Origin: Desulfobacteraceae bacterium
GTDB lineage: Bacteria > Desulfobacterota > Desulfobacteria > Desulfobacterales > Desulfobacteraceae
Assembly (NCBI GenBank): GCA_004796375.1
Contig: QZLA01000001.1
Location: 1-64,000 of the forward strand
Direction: 5' to 3'
Length of the DNA stretch: 64,000 bases
Shown here: positions 49,233 through 58,661 of the stretch, one piece after another
Layout of the letters: every line of letters begins with the position of its first letter
How positions within the stretch are numbered: position 1 is the stretch's first letter
Notes under the pieces: generated by a model
Databases searched by the model: none
What the model was told of the DNA's origin: nothing
What the model saw: the letters and a program-made list of their open reading frames with translations, nothing else
Position numbers and translations under genes: made by a program

Positions 49233-50747
49233 ATGAATATGACCCGCACCCTGATGATCGTATGCCTGATCGCACTTCTGGCACTATCCAGCATCCAAAC
49301 CCGCCAGGCTTGCGGCTTTGTTGATTTTAACCGGTTTCCGGCCACTGCGCCGAGCCAGGTGCCGGGCAGCACTGACCAGTGGATATATACCACTGGAGAA
49401 ACCAACCCGTTACCCGGCTGTTTCATGACCACCCACGATTCGGCCGGATGGCGGTCTGCCTCAACCTACCCGCTGCCGAATGACTCGGTATTTGATCTGT
49501 TCTACCGATACGGCAGCACCATCAACAGCAGTCACATGGGTTTTGAAACCTATGGATTCCTTGACATTGACAACCGGCATGCCGTCATCGGGAACAGTCT
49601 GAGGTATCAGGTTACCGGGGGTAAAAATACCATCACCTGCCCGGAAGGAAGCAATGGGACTCTCCCCTGCAATGCCAGCGGGCTTGAGGTAAAAACCAAA
49701 GAGCATTACCTGAATTTTTTAAAAAACGGCCAGAACCCGGTAGCGGGAGATATTGCCGTGGGTCATCCCTACCTTTACTTTGCCAACACCAGCCCCAGCC
49801 ACAACCCGGTACCGTTTCCCCAGGCCCAGGGGAAAAACCGGCTCAGCCTTTATGTATTTCTCCCCGGCGAGCTGGCCAACGGGCCTGGCGGGCAAGAGGT
49901 CCCCCCCTATATTACGCTGAATATCGGTCCGTATGACGGTACCGGCGGGCACTGGTACCACCACTTCACCTTTCAGGGGGGCGGATGGGCCCACCTGATC
50001 GTGGATGCCCACCCCCAGCACAACAATGCCTGGAGCAATGCGGCAGCCTACCCCTATCCCAGTTCCAGCCTGCGGGACAGGGGGCTTGATTATTTCAACC
50101 ATATGTACCGGTGGTATATCACCCCCAAACCCTATGATGGAATTGCCGTACCGCCCTATGCCATGTGGATCGATGAAATCGAGTATCAATTCGATCCGGA
50201 ACCCCAGAACAACGAAACCATATGTTCCCCTTCTGTGATGCTTCATTCAGATACACGGGTGTTTGAAATCGGATTTATGGACAAATATAAAAACAACCGG
50301 TACAGCCACGCCACCTATGAACTTCGATACGCGTTCCAAGCCATCACCAATGCCACCTGGTCCCAGGCCGTACCGGTAATGGTCCAGGCGGACAGCCGGT
50401 TTAATATCCTTGCCAGATCTGATGGCAGGTTTCAAAAGTGGTGGCCTTACTATCAGCAGGTGTGGGCGCCGTTTCGTCTCCAGGCCGAAGATGAAAAAAA
50501 ACTTCGTCCCGGAACAAGAATCCATTTTGCCGTCCGGGATGTTTCACAACAGAATACCAATTCCATGGATCCCAACAGTTCACTGACCGGAACCCCGAAA
50601 AAGGGGGGCAGAGACTACAGGGATCATGGCGACACTTTTGATTATACCGGTGATCAGGCCGTGCTTCACTTGATCAAGCGCCTGGATTACATCATTCCCA
50701 AAGCTGCACCCGCACCTTGGCCCCAGTTTCAATTGCTGCTGGAATAA
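49233..50747 (+). CDS. Large exported protein, unknown function
   Basis: A 504-residue protein with a signal peptide (MIVCLIALLALSSIQTRQACG) and a mostly beta, aromatic- and Asn-rich mature chain. The middle has GHWYHHFTFQGGGWAHLIVDAHPQHNN with several His, and six or so Cys (CFM, TCPEG, LPCNA, ICSP) that may pair. A carbohydrate-like or laminin-like beta-sandwich is possible, but I do not recognise a family. The ATG has AGGA seven bases upstream. It stands alone between the CheD gene and the MFS gene. Confidence 0.75.
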   Translation: MNMTRTLMIVCLIALLALSSIQTRQACGFVDFNRFPATAPSQVPGSTDQWIYTTGETNPLPGCFMTTHDSAGWRSASTYPLPNDSVFDLFYRYGSTINSSHMGFETYGFLDIDNRHAVIGNSLRYQVTGGKNTITCPEGSNGTLPCNASGLEVKTKEHYLNFLKNGQNPVAGDIAVGHPYLYFANTSPSHNPVPFPQAQGKNRLSLYVFLPGELANGPGGQEVPPYITLNIGPYDGTGGHWYHHFTFQGGGWAHLIVDAHPQHNNAWSNAAAYPYPSSSLRDRGLDYFNHMYRWYITPKPYDGIAVPPYAMWIDEIEYQFDPEPQNNETICSPSVMLHSDTRVFEIGFMDKYKNNRYSHATYELRYAFQAITNATWSQAVPVMVQADSRFNILARSDGRFQKWWPYYQQVWAPFRLQAEDEKKLRPGTRIHFAVRDVSQQNTNSMDPNSSLTGTPKKGGRDYRDHGDTFDYTGDQAVLHLIKRLDYIIPKAAPAPWPQFQLLLE

Positions 50748-50871
50748 AAGGCCCTTCACGCACACAGTTTTGATTGTTTTTTCCCGCCAGATGCTTATAT
50801 TCAGAACCAGTGACTAAAAAGTATCCTGTTTGACGCCCGTACATACGCATATGCATTCTGGTAAGGTGACC

Positions 50872-52227
50872 ATGGAATCTCCTTTGAAAATAAAAAACAT
50901 CCGGCTGTTCATACTCTTTAAGGTGCTGTTCAACTCCAGGTTTTACTACCCGGTATTCACCATCCTGTTTCTGGATTTCGGACTGAGTGTGGCCCAGTTT
51001 TCTATCCTCAATGCCGTCTGGGCAGCCACGATTGTCCTGCTCGAGGTGCCGTCCGGCGCATTGGCGGATATTCTCGGCCGAAGGCGTCTCCTGGTGGCTG
51101 CCACCACGATCATGATGTTTGAAATCGGGGTGATCGCCTTTGTACCGACCCACAACCCCACCCTGGTATTCTGGGTATTTTTGTTCAACCGGATATGCAG
51201 CGGTCTGGCCGAGGCTGCAGCCAGTGGTGCAGACGAAGCCATTGCCTATGATTCACTGGTGGCTCAAGGTGACCCGGATCAATGGGGCCGGGTCCTCGAG
51301 GTGATGATGCGGTTTCAATCCATCGGATTCATTATTGCCATGAGCACCGGCGCTGCCATGTATGACCCCAGGCTCCTTGAAAGCCTTTTCTCAATATTTG
51401 GCGCTTCCCCGGGGTTCACCCAGGAAACCACCATGCGGATTCCCCTGTATGCCACATTGGTCTTAGCAGTTCTCGCATGGCTGACCACACTTCAACTCAA
51501 AGATCCCCAGGTTCCTTCTCAAAAGGGCCAGCCGGACCGGACCGGACAAGTGGCACCTGATTCACACAAACCGCCCTCTTTGGCCCAGGCGTTCAGACTG
51601 ACCTGGCATGCCGGGCTATGGATCTGCAGAACCCCGTTTGCTTTGGCTGTCATCTTGTTCGGCATGATGTTCGATGGTGTGGTCCGCATGGTCATTACCC
51701 TTTCAAGCCAGTATTACCGCATGGTACAACTGCCGGAATCAGTGTTTGGTCTCTTGGGATCAATGGTTGCCATCCTGGGACTCATCATTCCGAAAATCGC
51801 CAAATCAATCGCTGAAAACCGGTCGCCGGCATTTGGTCTCTGGTTGACGGCCGCACTGACAGCGACCGGGCTTTCAGGCATGAGTTTTTTCTGGCCCTAT
51901 ATCGGGCTGTTCCCTGCCCTGGTCACCTTTGGGGCCATGTACTTTACCGGTTTTTTTGTCAGTTACCACATCAACCGGATTACCTCGTCAGAACAGCGGG
52001 CCACGGTGCTGAGTTTCAAGGGCCTTGCATACAACATCTCCTATGGTCTACTGGGCGTCATGTACGCCTTGTTGCTCAAGGCCATGAAAGACGGGGTTCA
52101 GACCATAGAGATGGAAAACATGGTGTTCATGGATACCTTCTGGAGCTTTCCCGCGTTGTTCGGTATCTGGTTCCTTTGCCTGCTGGTGGTCTATTTTCTC
52201 TTTCTAAAACCCCGTCCCTCAATCTAA
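50872..52227 (+). CDS. MFS transporter
   Basis: A 451-residue polytopic protein with about twelve membrane helices and a long central loop after helix 6 (residues about 218-245, PSQKGQPDRTGQVAPD). The MFS loop 2-3 signature reads GALADILGRRRLLV near residue 65. It has features of the DHA/tetracycline-type MFS exporters, but the substrate is unknown. A start 14 codons earlier lacks an RBS; AAGGTG precedes the ATG. Confidence 0.87.
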   Translation: MESPLKIKNIRLFILFKVLFNSRFYYPVFTILFLDFGLSVAQFSILNAVWAATIVLLEVPSGALADILGRRRLLVAATTIMMFEIGVIAFVPTHNPTLVFWVFLFNRICSGLAEAAASGADEAIAYDSLVAQGDPDQWGRVLEVMMRFQSIGFIIAMSTGAAMYDPRLLESLFSIFGASPGFTQETTMRIPLYATLVLAVLAWLTTLQLKDPQVPSQKGQPDRTGQVAPDSHKPPSLAQAFRLTWHAGLWICRTPFALAVILFGMMFDGVVRMVITLSSQYYRMVQLPESVFGLLGSMVAILGLIIPKIAKSIAENRSPAFGLWLTAALTATGLSGMSFFWPYIGLFPALVTFGAMYFTGFFVSYHINRITSSEQRATVLSFKGLAYNISYGLLGVMYALLLKAMKDGVQTIEMENMVFMDTFWSFPALFGIWFLCLLVVYFLFLKPRPSI

Positions 52228-52249
52228 ACCAGAAAAAATAATTTTTTCC

Positions 52250-52294
52250 TTGACAAATCCATTGGAATAAGTCTTATTGTCTAATTGTCGGACA
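52250..52294 (+). promoter_or_regulatory. Candidate promoter and operator of the FadR-type gene
   Basis: TTGACA at 52250-52255 is a good -35; TCTTAT at 52272-52277 is a fair -10 with a 16-base spacer. A TGTC-G-GACA dyad at 52286-52294 follows at about the transcription start. FadR-family regulators often bind a site of this size in their own promoter, so autorepression of the operon is likely. Confidence 0.5.
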
Positions 52295-52328
52295 TTAATA
52301 CTTTTAAACTTCTGCTCGAGGAATTAAC

Positions 52329-53045
52329 ATGGCGCTGAACATACAGAAAATAAAGCAAAACAGACGATTTCACGATGTGGTCGAGCAGTTGCAGCAGGCC
52401 ATTGTATCTGGTGAACTCAAACCCGGAGAAAGCCTTCCACCTGAAATGAAACTCAAGGAAATGTTCTCCACAGGGCGGGGAACCATCAGGGAAGCCCTCA
52501 GGATGCTGGAGCAGAAGGGGTTGATCGATATCCGGATCGGGGCCGGCGGCGGTGCTTTTGTGCGCAGTATCGGTACCGAAAAGATCACCGAACAACTGAA
52601 CATGCTGATCCAGTTTAAAAAGGTGGATATTGACCATATTTCCCAGTTCCGTGAAGGGGTGGAAGGTCTTGTTGCTGAAATTGCTGCAACAATGGCAACA
52701 CCGGAGCAGGTGGACCATCTGCAAAGCATCCTTGCACAGATCAAATCCCTGTTGGAAAAGGATCACGCCTTCTGGCACAAATTCATTGAGATCGATATCC
52801 AGCTTCACATGGCCATTGCCGGTATTGCAGCCAATCCGATATACGAGGCCGTCATAGAGATGGTTCATCAGAATATTCTGGGCCCGGATGAACCCTTTTC
52901 TGAAAAAGACCAGGCTATTCTGCAGCAAAACTACGAGGACCTTGAAGGCATTGTGGATGCCATTGCGTCCCATGATCCGGTTCGGGCAAAAACCCTTGCG
53001 CGGCGCCATGTCAGCCGCTTCAAGGACAATATAAATGTGGTTTAA
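52329..53045 (+). CDS. GntR/FadR-family transcriptional regulator
   Basis: A 238-residue regulator with an N-terminal GntR winged helix-turn-helix (VEQLQQAIVSGELKPGESLPPEMKLKEMFSTGRGTIREALRMLE in short blocks) and a C-terminal all-helical FCD ligand domain (residues about 95-235; metal-site Asp and His in EIDIQLHMAIAG). GAGGAA precedes the ATG. It is the first gene of the dipeptide-transport/iadA run and very likely controls it; the effector could be an organic acid or dipeptide. Confidence 0.93.
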   Translation: MALNIQKIKQNRRFHDVVEQLQQAIVSGELKPGESLPPEMKLKEMFSTGRGTIREALRMLEQKGLIDIRIGAGGGAFVRSIGTEKITEQLNMLIQFKKVDIDHISQFREGVEGLVAEIAATMATPEQVDHLQSILAQIKSLLEKDHAFWHKFIEIDIQLHMAIAGIAANPIYEAVIEMVHQNILGPDEPFSEKDQAILQQNYEDLEGIVDAIASHDPVRAKTLARRHVSRFKDNINVV

Positions 53046-53073
53046 ACCAATTTTAATGTGTGGAGGTTACCAA

Positions 53074-54651
53074 ATGAAAGGAACGGGCATCTTACTGATG
53101 ACAATCCTGGTATTGATCTGCTTTACCACCCCGATCAATGCGGCACAAAAAACACTGGTCTATGGAAAATCCCAGGCCGCCATTGCGCTGGACCCCGGTG
53201 TGGTGGATGAGGGAGGCTCCTCAATTGTCGTCTCCCAGATTTTTGACTCTCTCCTGGCCTATGAGCCCGGTGGAACAAAGGTCATTCCGGCCCTTGCTGA
53301 AAAATATGAAATTTCCGCTGACGGCAAGGAGATCACCTTCTTTCTAAGAAAAGGGGTTAAATTCCATGACGGCACAGACATGGATGCTGATGCCGTTGTT
53401 TTTTCCCTGGCCCGCCAGCAGTTTAAGGATCACCCCTATAACCAGTACGGTCCCTGGAAATACTGGGACACCTCCGGGTTTAAGGATATGTTTAAAAAGG
53501 ATGGTTCCCTGAAAAAAAAGGGGATTATCAAAGATATCGTGAAAACGGATGATCACACGGTCAAGGTTCTTCTCAACAAAGCGGACGCGGCCATCATGGT
53601 CAATTTCACCCTCTATTTCACCTCTATCGTGTCTCCGACAGCCGTGAAGAAATATGGTGCGGATTTCAGGAAAAACCCCGTGGGGACCGGTGCATTCAAA
53701 TTTGTGAAATGGGTCAAGGATGACCATGTCCTGCTCAAGAAAAACAAGGCGTATTGGGGAGAAAAGGCCAAGGTGGACAACCTGGTATTCAAGGTATTCC
53801 CGGATGCCACTGCCCGGAGCATGGCGCTGATCAAAGGGGAAGTGGATATTATTGAACCGCCGGATGCAGACAACCTCAAGGAACTGGAGAAAAACCCCCG
53901 GGTCAAGATCATGTCAAAAGAGGGCCTGACCATGGGCTATATCTGCATGAACGTTGAGCGCAAACCCTTTGACAACAAACTGGTCCGCCAGGCGGTTAAC
54001 CATGCCATCGATAAAAACGAAATCATTCAGGCCGTTTACGGTAAGCTGGGCTCTGCCGCCACCATGCCCCTGCCGCCCAGCCTGTGGGGTTTTAATAAAA
54101 ATATCGCTCCCTATACATATGATCCTGGAAAAGCAAAAGAACTTCTGGCAAAGGCCGGCCATGCTGACGGATTTGAGGTAGACCTGTTTGCGCTTCCGGT
54201 CTCCAGGCCATACAACCCCAATGGTAAAAAAGTCGGGGAGATCATGCAGGCCCAACTGAAAAAGGTGGGGATCAATGCCAAAATTGTCACTTATGATATC
54301 GGTACCTACTGGGACAAAGTGGATGCCGGCGAGTTTGATATGTGCATGACCGGCTGGAGCGGTGAGCCCGATCCCAATGACTGGCTGCACCGGTTGTTTA
54401 CGGCGGGGTACCTGAACTCTGCCCGCTGGAAAAACGACGTGTATACCGACCTGGTAACACGCGCCAGATCTATCTCAAATGTGGCCCAGCGCACCGGGCT
54501 TTATGAAAAAGCACAGGAGATCATCCATGAGGAAGCCCCCATCGTGATGCTGGCCTACGGTGTTCTGACCGCACCCATGAGGGACAATGTCGAGGGTCAC
54601 ATCATCTATCCCTCAAGCAAACTGGTTCTGCGGCATATCTCATTAAAGTAA
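53074..54651 (+). CDS. Oligopeptide/dipeptide ABC transporter binding protein (SBP family 5)
   Basis: A 525-residue exported protein with a signal peptide (ending PINAAQ) and the SBP_bac_5 fold: ALDPGVVDEGGS, IFDSLLAYEPG, LAEKYEISADGKEITFFLRKGVKFHDGT (in short pieces), and FDMCMTGWSGEPDPNDW near the end, a family landmark. No lipobox Cys, so it is free in the periplasm. TGGAGGT precedes the ATG, 28 bases after the regulator. It captures dipeptides or related molecules for OppBCDF. Confidence 0.92.
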   Translation: MKGTGILLMTILVLICFTTPINAAQKTLVYGKSQAAIALDPGVVDEGGSSIVVSQIFDSLLAYEPGGTKVIPALAEKYEISADGKEITFFLRKGVKFHDGTDMDADAVVFSLARQQFKDHPYNQYGPWKYWDTSGFKDMFKKDGSLKKKGIIKDIVKTDDHTVKVLLNKADAAIMVNFTLYFTSIVSPTAVKKYGADFRKNPVGTGAFKFVKWVKDDHVLLKKNKAYWGEKAKVDNLVFKVFPDATARSMALIKGEVDIIEPPDADNLKELEKNPRVKIMSKEGLTMGYICMNVERKPFDNKLVRQAVNHAIDKNEIIQAVYGKLGSAATMPLPPSLWGFNKNIAPYTYDPGKAKELLAKAGHADGFEVDLFALPVSRPYNPNGKKVGEIMQAQLKKVGINAKIVTYDIGTYWDKVDAGEFDMCMTGWSGEPDPNDWLHRLFTAGYLNSARWKNDVYTDLVTRARSISNVAQRTGLYEKAQEIIHEEAPIVMLAYGVLTAPMRDNVEGHIIYPSSKLVLRHISLK

Positions 54652-54672
54652 CCCAATAGGGTTGTCGCGTAC

Positions 54673-54702
54673 GCCGGGCAGGGGGGTATACCCCTGTCCG
54701 GC
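54673..54702 (+). terminator. Intercistronic hairpin after the binding-protein gene
   Basis: GCCGGGCAGGGG at 54673-54684 pairs with CCCCTGTCCGGC at 54691-54702 (one G-U) around a six-base loop. No T-run follows. It lies between the binding-protein and first permease genes and should favour binding-protein expression, as in the other ABC operon of this window. Confidence 0.65.
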
Positions 54703-54732
54703 CTCACTCAAAGACCATGCAATGGTGATCCC

Positions 54733-55746
54733 ATGATTAAATATATTACCAAACGGCTCATACTTTTAATCCCTACCCTGTTCGGTGTGGTGACCATTGT
54801 ATTTTTCATGATGTCCCTTGCCCCGGGCGATCCTGCACGACTGGCCCTGGGGGCCCATGCCACTCCGGAAGCGGTGGAGGCCATGCGCCATGAACTCGGC
54901 CTGGACCGCCCCTTGCACATCCAATACCTGAACTACCTCAAGCAGGTTGCGGTATTTGATTTCGGTAAAAGCATCAAGACCGGTGAACCGGTTTTGTATG
55001 AACTGCTCAGCCGCTTTCCGGCAACCATTGAGTTGTCCGTGGTGTCCATTATCATCTCGACCATTTTAGGAATACTGGCCGGAATCATTTCCGCGACCCG
55101 TCAGAACTCCATGATCGATTTCGGGGCCATGTTTGCCGCCCTGGTCGGGGTGTCCATGCCGGTATTCTGGCTGGCATTGATCCTGATCATGGTCTTTTCC
55201 GTGGGGCTCAACCTGTTTCCCACAGGAGGACGGATCAACATCCGGCTGTTCATGGACCCGTTGACCCAGTTTTACCTGCTGGATGCAATCGTCTACATTT
55301 TCAGGGAAGGCGATTTCTCCTATTTCTTATCTGCCCTGAAGCATATCATCCTGCCGGCCGTGGCCCTGGCCACCATTCCGCTGGCAGTCATCGCCAGGGT
55401 TACCCGATCATCCATGCTGGAGGTGGTCCGGCAGGACTACATAAGGACCGCGCGGGCAAAGGGTCTGTCTGAACGAACCGTCATCTATAAACATGCCCTG
55501 AGAAACGCTCTGCTGCCCGTGATCACCATTATCGGCATCGAGTTCGGGTACAACCTGGCCGGTGCCGTACTTACTGAAGAGATCTTTTCCTGGCCGGGAA
55601 TCGGACGTTGGCTTTACAGTGCGGTCACTGCCCGGGATATCCCGGCGGTCCAGGGCGGTGTCATTTTAATTGCCGTGGTGTTCGTGCTGGTAAACCTGGC
55701 CGTGGATATTTTTTATGCCTATATCAACCCCAAAATCAGGTATTAA
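54733..55746 (+). CDS. Dipeptide ABC transporter permease (OppB/DppB type)
   Basis: A 337-residue permease. It starts with MIKYITKRLILLIPTLFGVVTIVFFM, the DppB N-terminal pattern, has RDYIRTARAKGLSE-type EAA loop (here RQDYIRTARAKGLSERTV) near residue 235, and six predicted membrane helices. Forms the membrane pore with the next gene product. Twenty-one bases separate them. Confidence 0.94.
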   Translation: MIKYITKRLILLIPTLFGVVTIVFFMMSLAPGDPARLALGAHATPEAVEAMRHELGLDRPLHIQYLNYLKQVAVFDFGKSIKTGEPVLYELLSRFPATIELSVVSIIISTILGILAGIISATRQNSMIDFGAMFAALVGVSMPVFWLALILIMVFSVGLNLFPTGGRINIRLFMDPLTQFYLLDAIVYIFREGDFSYFLSALKHIILPAVALATIPLAVIARVTRSSMLEVVRQDYIRTARAKGLSERTVIYKHALRNALLPVITIIGIEFGYNLAGAVLTEEIFSWPGIGRWLYSAVTARDIPAVQGGVILIAVVFVLVNLAVDIFYAYINPKIRY

Positions 55747-55767
55747 CTCATCAGATAGGATAGATAC

Positions 55768-56628
55768 ATGCCGTTTAACCCTGAAAACACCTTGTGGTAT
55801 GATCACTGGCTCCAGTTAAAGCAAAACCGGTCCGCCCTGCTTGGGCTGGCCATCATCGGCGCATTTGTCGTGGTGGCATTTCTGGCTCCGGTTCTGGCTA
55901 CCCATGACCCACTGGTCCAGAATGTCAGCCTGCGCCTGTCAAAGCCGTTTGAAAACGGTTACCTCCTGGGCTCTGACGACTTTGGTCGTGACATTTTTTC
56001 ACGAATCCTTTACGGCGCCAGGATTTCCCTTGTGATCGGCGCCATTGCCATTGGCATCTCCCTGACCGTGGGAACGGCACTGGGTCTGATTTCAGGATTC
56101 TACGGCGGTACACTGGACGTGCTGATCATGGGGCTGGTGGATGTCATGCTCGCCTTTCCCTACATATTACTGGCCATTGTCATCGTATCCATCCTGGGCC
56201 CTTCCCTGAACAATGCCATGATCGCCATCGGTATCGTCGGCATCCCGAGATTTGCAAGGATCATAAGGGCCCAGGTGCTTGCGGAAAAAGAGAATGACTA
56301 TGTCATGGTCGAACGGAGCCTGGGCACGTCAGACCTTGAACTGATGATGGTCTCCATACTGCCCAACTGCATGGCCCCCATCATTGTCCAGGTGACCCTG
56401 GGGTATGCCGGCGCCATTCTCTCTTCTGCGGCGTTGTCATTTCTGGGACTTGGAACACAGCCGCCCACTCCGGAATGGGGGCTGATGCTGGCATCGGCCA
56501 AACAGTTTGTGGCATCGGCTTGGTGGGTCGTTACCTTCCCGGGAGTGGCCATCCTGCTGTCGGTCCTGGGGTTTAACCTGTTTGGCGACGGGCTTCGGGA
56601 TATCCTGGATCCCCGGCTAAAGGATTAA
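55768..56628 (+). CDS. Dipeptide ABC transporter permease (OppC/DppC type)
   Basis: A 286-residue permease with the DppC features: N-terminal helix after a short cytoplasmic tail, HDPLVQN, LGSDDFGRDIFSRILYGARISL near residue 70, an EAA loop (YVMVERSLGTSDLELM) and LGLGTQPPTPEWG near residue 225. Six membrane helices expected. Works with the permease just upstream. Confidence 0.94.
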   Translation: MPFNPENTLWYDHWLQLKQNRSALLGLAIIGAFVVVAFLAPVLATHDPLVQNVSLRLSKPFENGYLLGSDDFGRDIFSRILYGARISLVIGAIAIGISLTVGTALGLISGFYGGTLDVLIMGLVDVMLAFPYILLAIVIVSILGPSLNNAMIAIGIVGIPRFARIIRAQVLAEKENDYVMVERSLGTSDLELMMVSILPNCMAPIIVQVTLGYAGAILSSAALSFLGLGTQPPTPEWGLMLASAKQFVASAWWVVTFPGVAILLSVLGFNLFGDGLRDILDPRLKD

Positions 56629-56657
56629 CCACGCTTTGGTGGTAAGGAAATAAGCTC

Positions 56658-57674
56658 ATGATAAAAGACCATCAGACTGCCGTGTTGGAAGTGGACCGCC
56701 TGGTCACTGAATTTCCCACCCCTAAAGGAACGATCCGGGCGGTCAATGATGTCTCCTTTCAGCTTCATCAAGGGGAGACCCTGGCCCTGGTGGGAGAGTC
56801 CGGTTGCGGCAAATCTGTGACCGCCCTCTCCATCATGGGGTTGCTTGCCCACCCGGGTAGGATCTCCAGCGGAACCATCCGGTATGGCAAAGACGACCTG
56901 CTGGGCTACTCCACTTCGCAGATGCGTAAGATCAGGGGGAATAAAATCTCCATGATTTTCCAGGAACCCATGACCTCTCTGAACCCGGTATTCCGCATCA
57001 AGGACCAGATGATGGAGGTGATCCTGGAACATCAGGATCTATCCAGCAAGGCGGCTTTTGACCGGGCCGTTGAACTGTTGGGTATGGTAGGGATCCCCTC
57101 GCCTGAAAAACGGATCATGGACTTTCCCCACCATCTGTCCGGTGGTATGCGACAGCGGGTCATGATTGCCATGGCCTTGACATCACCTGACCCCGGGATA
57201 CTGATCGCAGACGAGCCCACAACGGCACTGGATGTTACCATCCAGGCCCAGATACTGCAGTTAATCCGGAAACTCCAGGAGAAAAACGGCATGTCTCTGC
57301 TGCTCATCACCCATGACATGGGAGTGGTAGCAAAAATGGCAGACCGGGTGGCGGTCATGTACGCAGGCAAGAAAATCGAAGAAGCCGATGTGATCGAGTG
57401 TTTTGAAAACCCCTGCCACCCCTATACCAGGGGGCTGTTAAACTCCATCCCCTCCAACAAAAAGTATAAAGGTGCAAACCGGCTGGAAGCCATCCAGGGA
57501 TTTGTGCCCAATCTACTGGAGCTTGGAAAGGGATGTCCGTTCACCAACCGGTGCACGGTTGCGATGGATATCTGCCAAGCCGCGTTTCCGTCCCAGGCCC
57601 AGATCATTGAAGGCCATCATGTCTGCTGTCATGCCGTAAACCCAACAGATGCCGATAAAGGAGGTCGCCCGTGA
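56658..57674 (+). CDS. Dipeptide ABC transporter ATP-binding protein (OppD/DppD type)
   Basis: A 338-residue ATPase. Walker A GESGCGKSVT, Q-loop MIFQEPMTSLNP, signature LSGGMRQRVM, Walker B GILIADEP and the switch His in THDMGVV are intact. The C-terminal oligopeptide extension (CPFTNRCTVAMDICQ) carries the Cys cluster thought to bind a 4Fe-4S or zinc. Its stop overlaps the GTG start of the next gene. Confidence 0.94.
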   Translation: MIKDHQTAVLEVDRLVTEFPTPKGTIRAVNDVSFQLHQGETLALVGESGCGKSVTALSIMGLLAHPGRISSGTIRYGKDDLLGYSTSQMRKIRGNKISMIFQEPMTSLNPVFRIKDQMMEVILEHQDLSSKAAFDRAVELLGMVGIPSPEKRIMDFPHHLSGGMRQRVMIAMALTSPDPGILIADEPTTALDVTIQAQILQLIRKLQEKNGMSLLLITHDMGVVAKMADRVAVMYAGKKIEEADVIECFENPCHPYTRGLLNSIPSNKKYKGANRLEAIQGFVPNLLELGKGCPFTNRCTVAMDICQAAFPSQAQIIEGHHVCCHAVNPTDADKGGRP

Positions 57675-58636
57675 ACCCGTCCCTGGTTTCTGTAAAGCAC
57701 CTGAAAAAATACTTTACCGTCAAATCAGATACCCTCTGGGGTAAAAAGTCAATTCTCAAGGCGGTGGATGATGTATCCTTCGATCTGTATGCCTGTGAAA
57801 CCCTGGGTGTTGTCGGCGAATCAGGGTGCGGCAAATCCACGGTCGGCAAAACCATGCTCAGACTGCATGAGCGGACCGACGGATCGGTATGGTATAAAGA
57901 GAGGGATATCTATTCCCTGGACCGTCATGAACTGAAACAGGTCCGGCGGCAGATGCAGATGATTTTCCAGGATCCGTTTTCATCACTGAATCCCAGAAAA
58001 CAGGTCCGGGACATTGTGGCCCAGCCCTTGAGAATATTTAACCAGGGAACCCGGCAGGAGATCCAGGACAAGGTGGATCACCTGCTTGAAGAGGTCGGGT
58101 TGAACCCGAAGTTTAAAACCCGCTATCCCCATCAGTTCTCCGGAGGCCAGCGGCAGCGGATCGGTATTGCAAGGGCCATTGCCCTGGAACCGGAACTGAT
58201 CATATGTGATGAATCGGTGTCCGCCCTGGATGTATCCATTCAGGCCCAGGTACTGAACCTTCTGCTTGAACTCCAGGAAAAATACCGGCTCACCTATATG
58301 TTCATCGCCCATGACCTGTCTGTGGTCGAGTTCATCTCCACCCGGATTATGGTGATGTATCTGGGCAAAATCGTGGAACAGGCCCCCAAGGATACCCTGG
58401 TGGACAACCACCTGCACCCCTATACCGCATCACTGTTCAAGGCCTCCCCGGATATCGATCCCAGAAACCGGAATGATGAGGTGTTACTCCCGGGCGATGT
58501 TCCATCACCCCTGGATCCGCCGTCCGGATGTTATTTCCATCCCCGGTGCCCCAGATGTATGGAGGTGTGCACGCACACCTATCCTGAAACCCGGGAGGTT
58601 GCACCCGGTCACTGGGTGGCCTGTCACCTCTACTGA
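57671..58636 (+). CDS. Dipeptide ABC transporter ATP-binding protein (OppF/DppF type)
   Basis: A 321-residue ATPase starting at GTG, with AAAGGAGG seven bases upstream. Walker A GESGCGKSTVGK, Q-loop MIFQDPFSSLNP, signature FSGGQRQRIG, Walker B LIICDES (Ser in place of Pro, as in DppF), and switch H in AHDLSVV. The C-terminal Cys region (PRCPRCMEVCTHTYP) is also present. Partner of OppD; overlap of four bases (GTGA) implies coupling. Confidence 0.94.
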   Translation: MNPSLVSVKHLKKYFTVKSDTLWGKKSILKAVDDVSFDLYACETLGVVGESGCGKSTVGKTMLRLHERTDGSVWYKERDIYSLDRHELKQVRRQMQMIFQDPFSSLNPRKQVRDIVAQPLRIFNQGTRQEIQDKVDHLLEEVGLNPKFKTRYPHQFSGGQRQRIGIARAIALEPELIICDESVSALDVSIQAQVLNLLLELQEKYRLTYMFIAHDLSVVEFISTRIMVMYLGKIVEQAPKDTLVDNHLHPYTASLFKASPDIDPRNRNDEVLLPGDVPSPLDPPSGCYFHPRCPRCMEVCTHTYPETREVAPGHWVACHLY

Positions 58637-58661
58637 TAAACGGTTGAATTAGAATTTATTC

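Noticed and set aside
57671-57680. Frameshift between the two dipeptide ATPase genes
   Set aside because: The overlap is a normal GTGA stop-start with an AGGAGG ribosome site, and both proteins have complete motifs.
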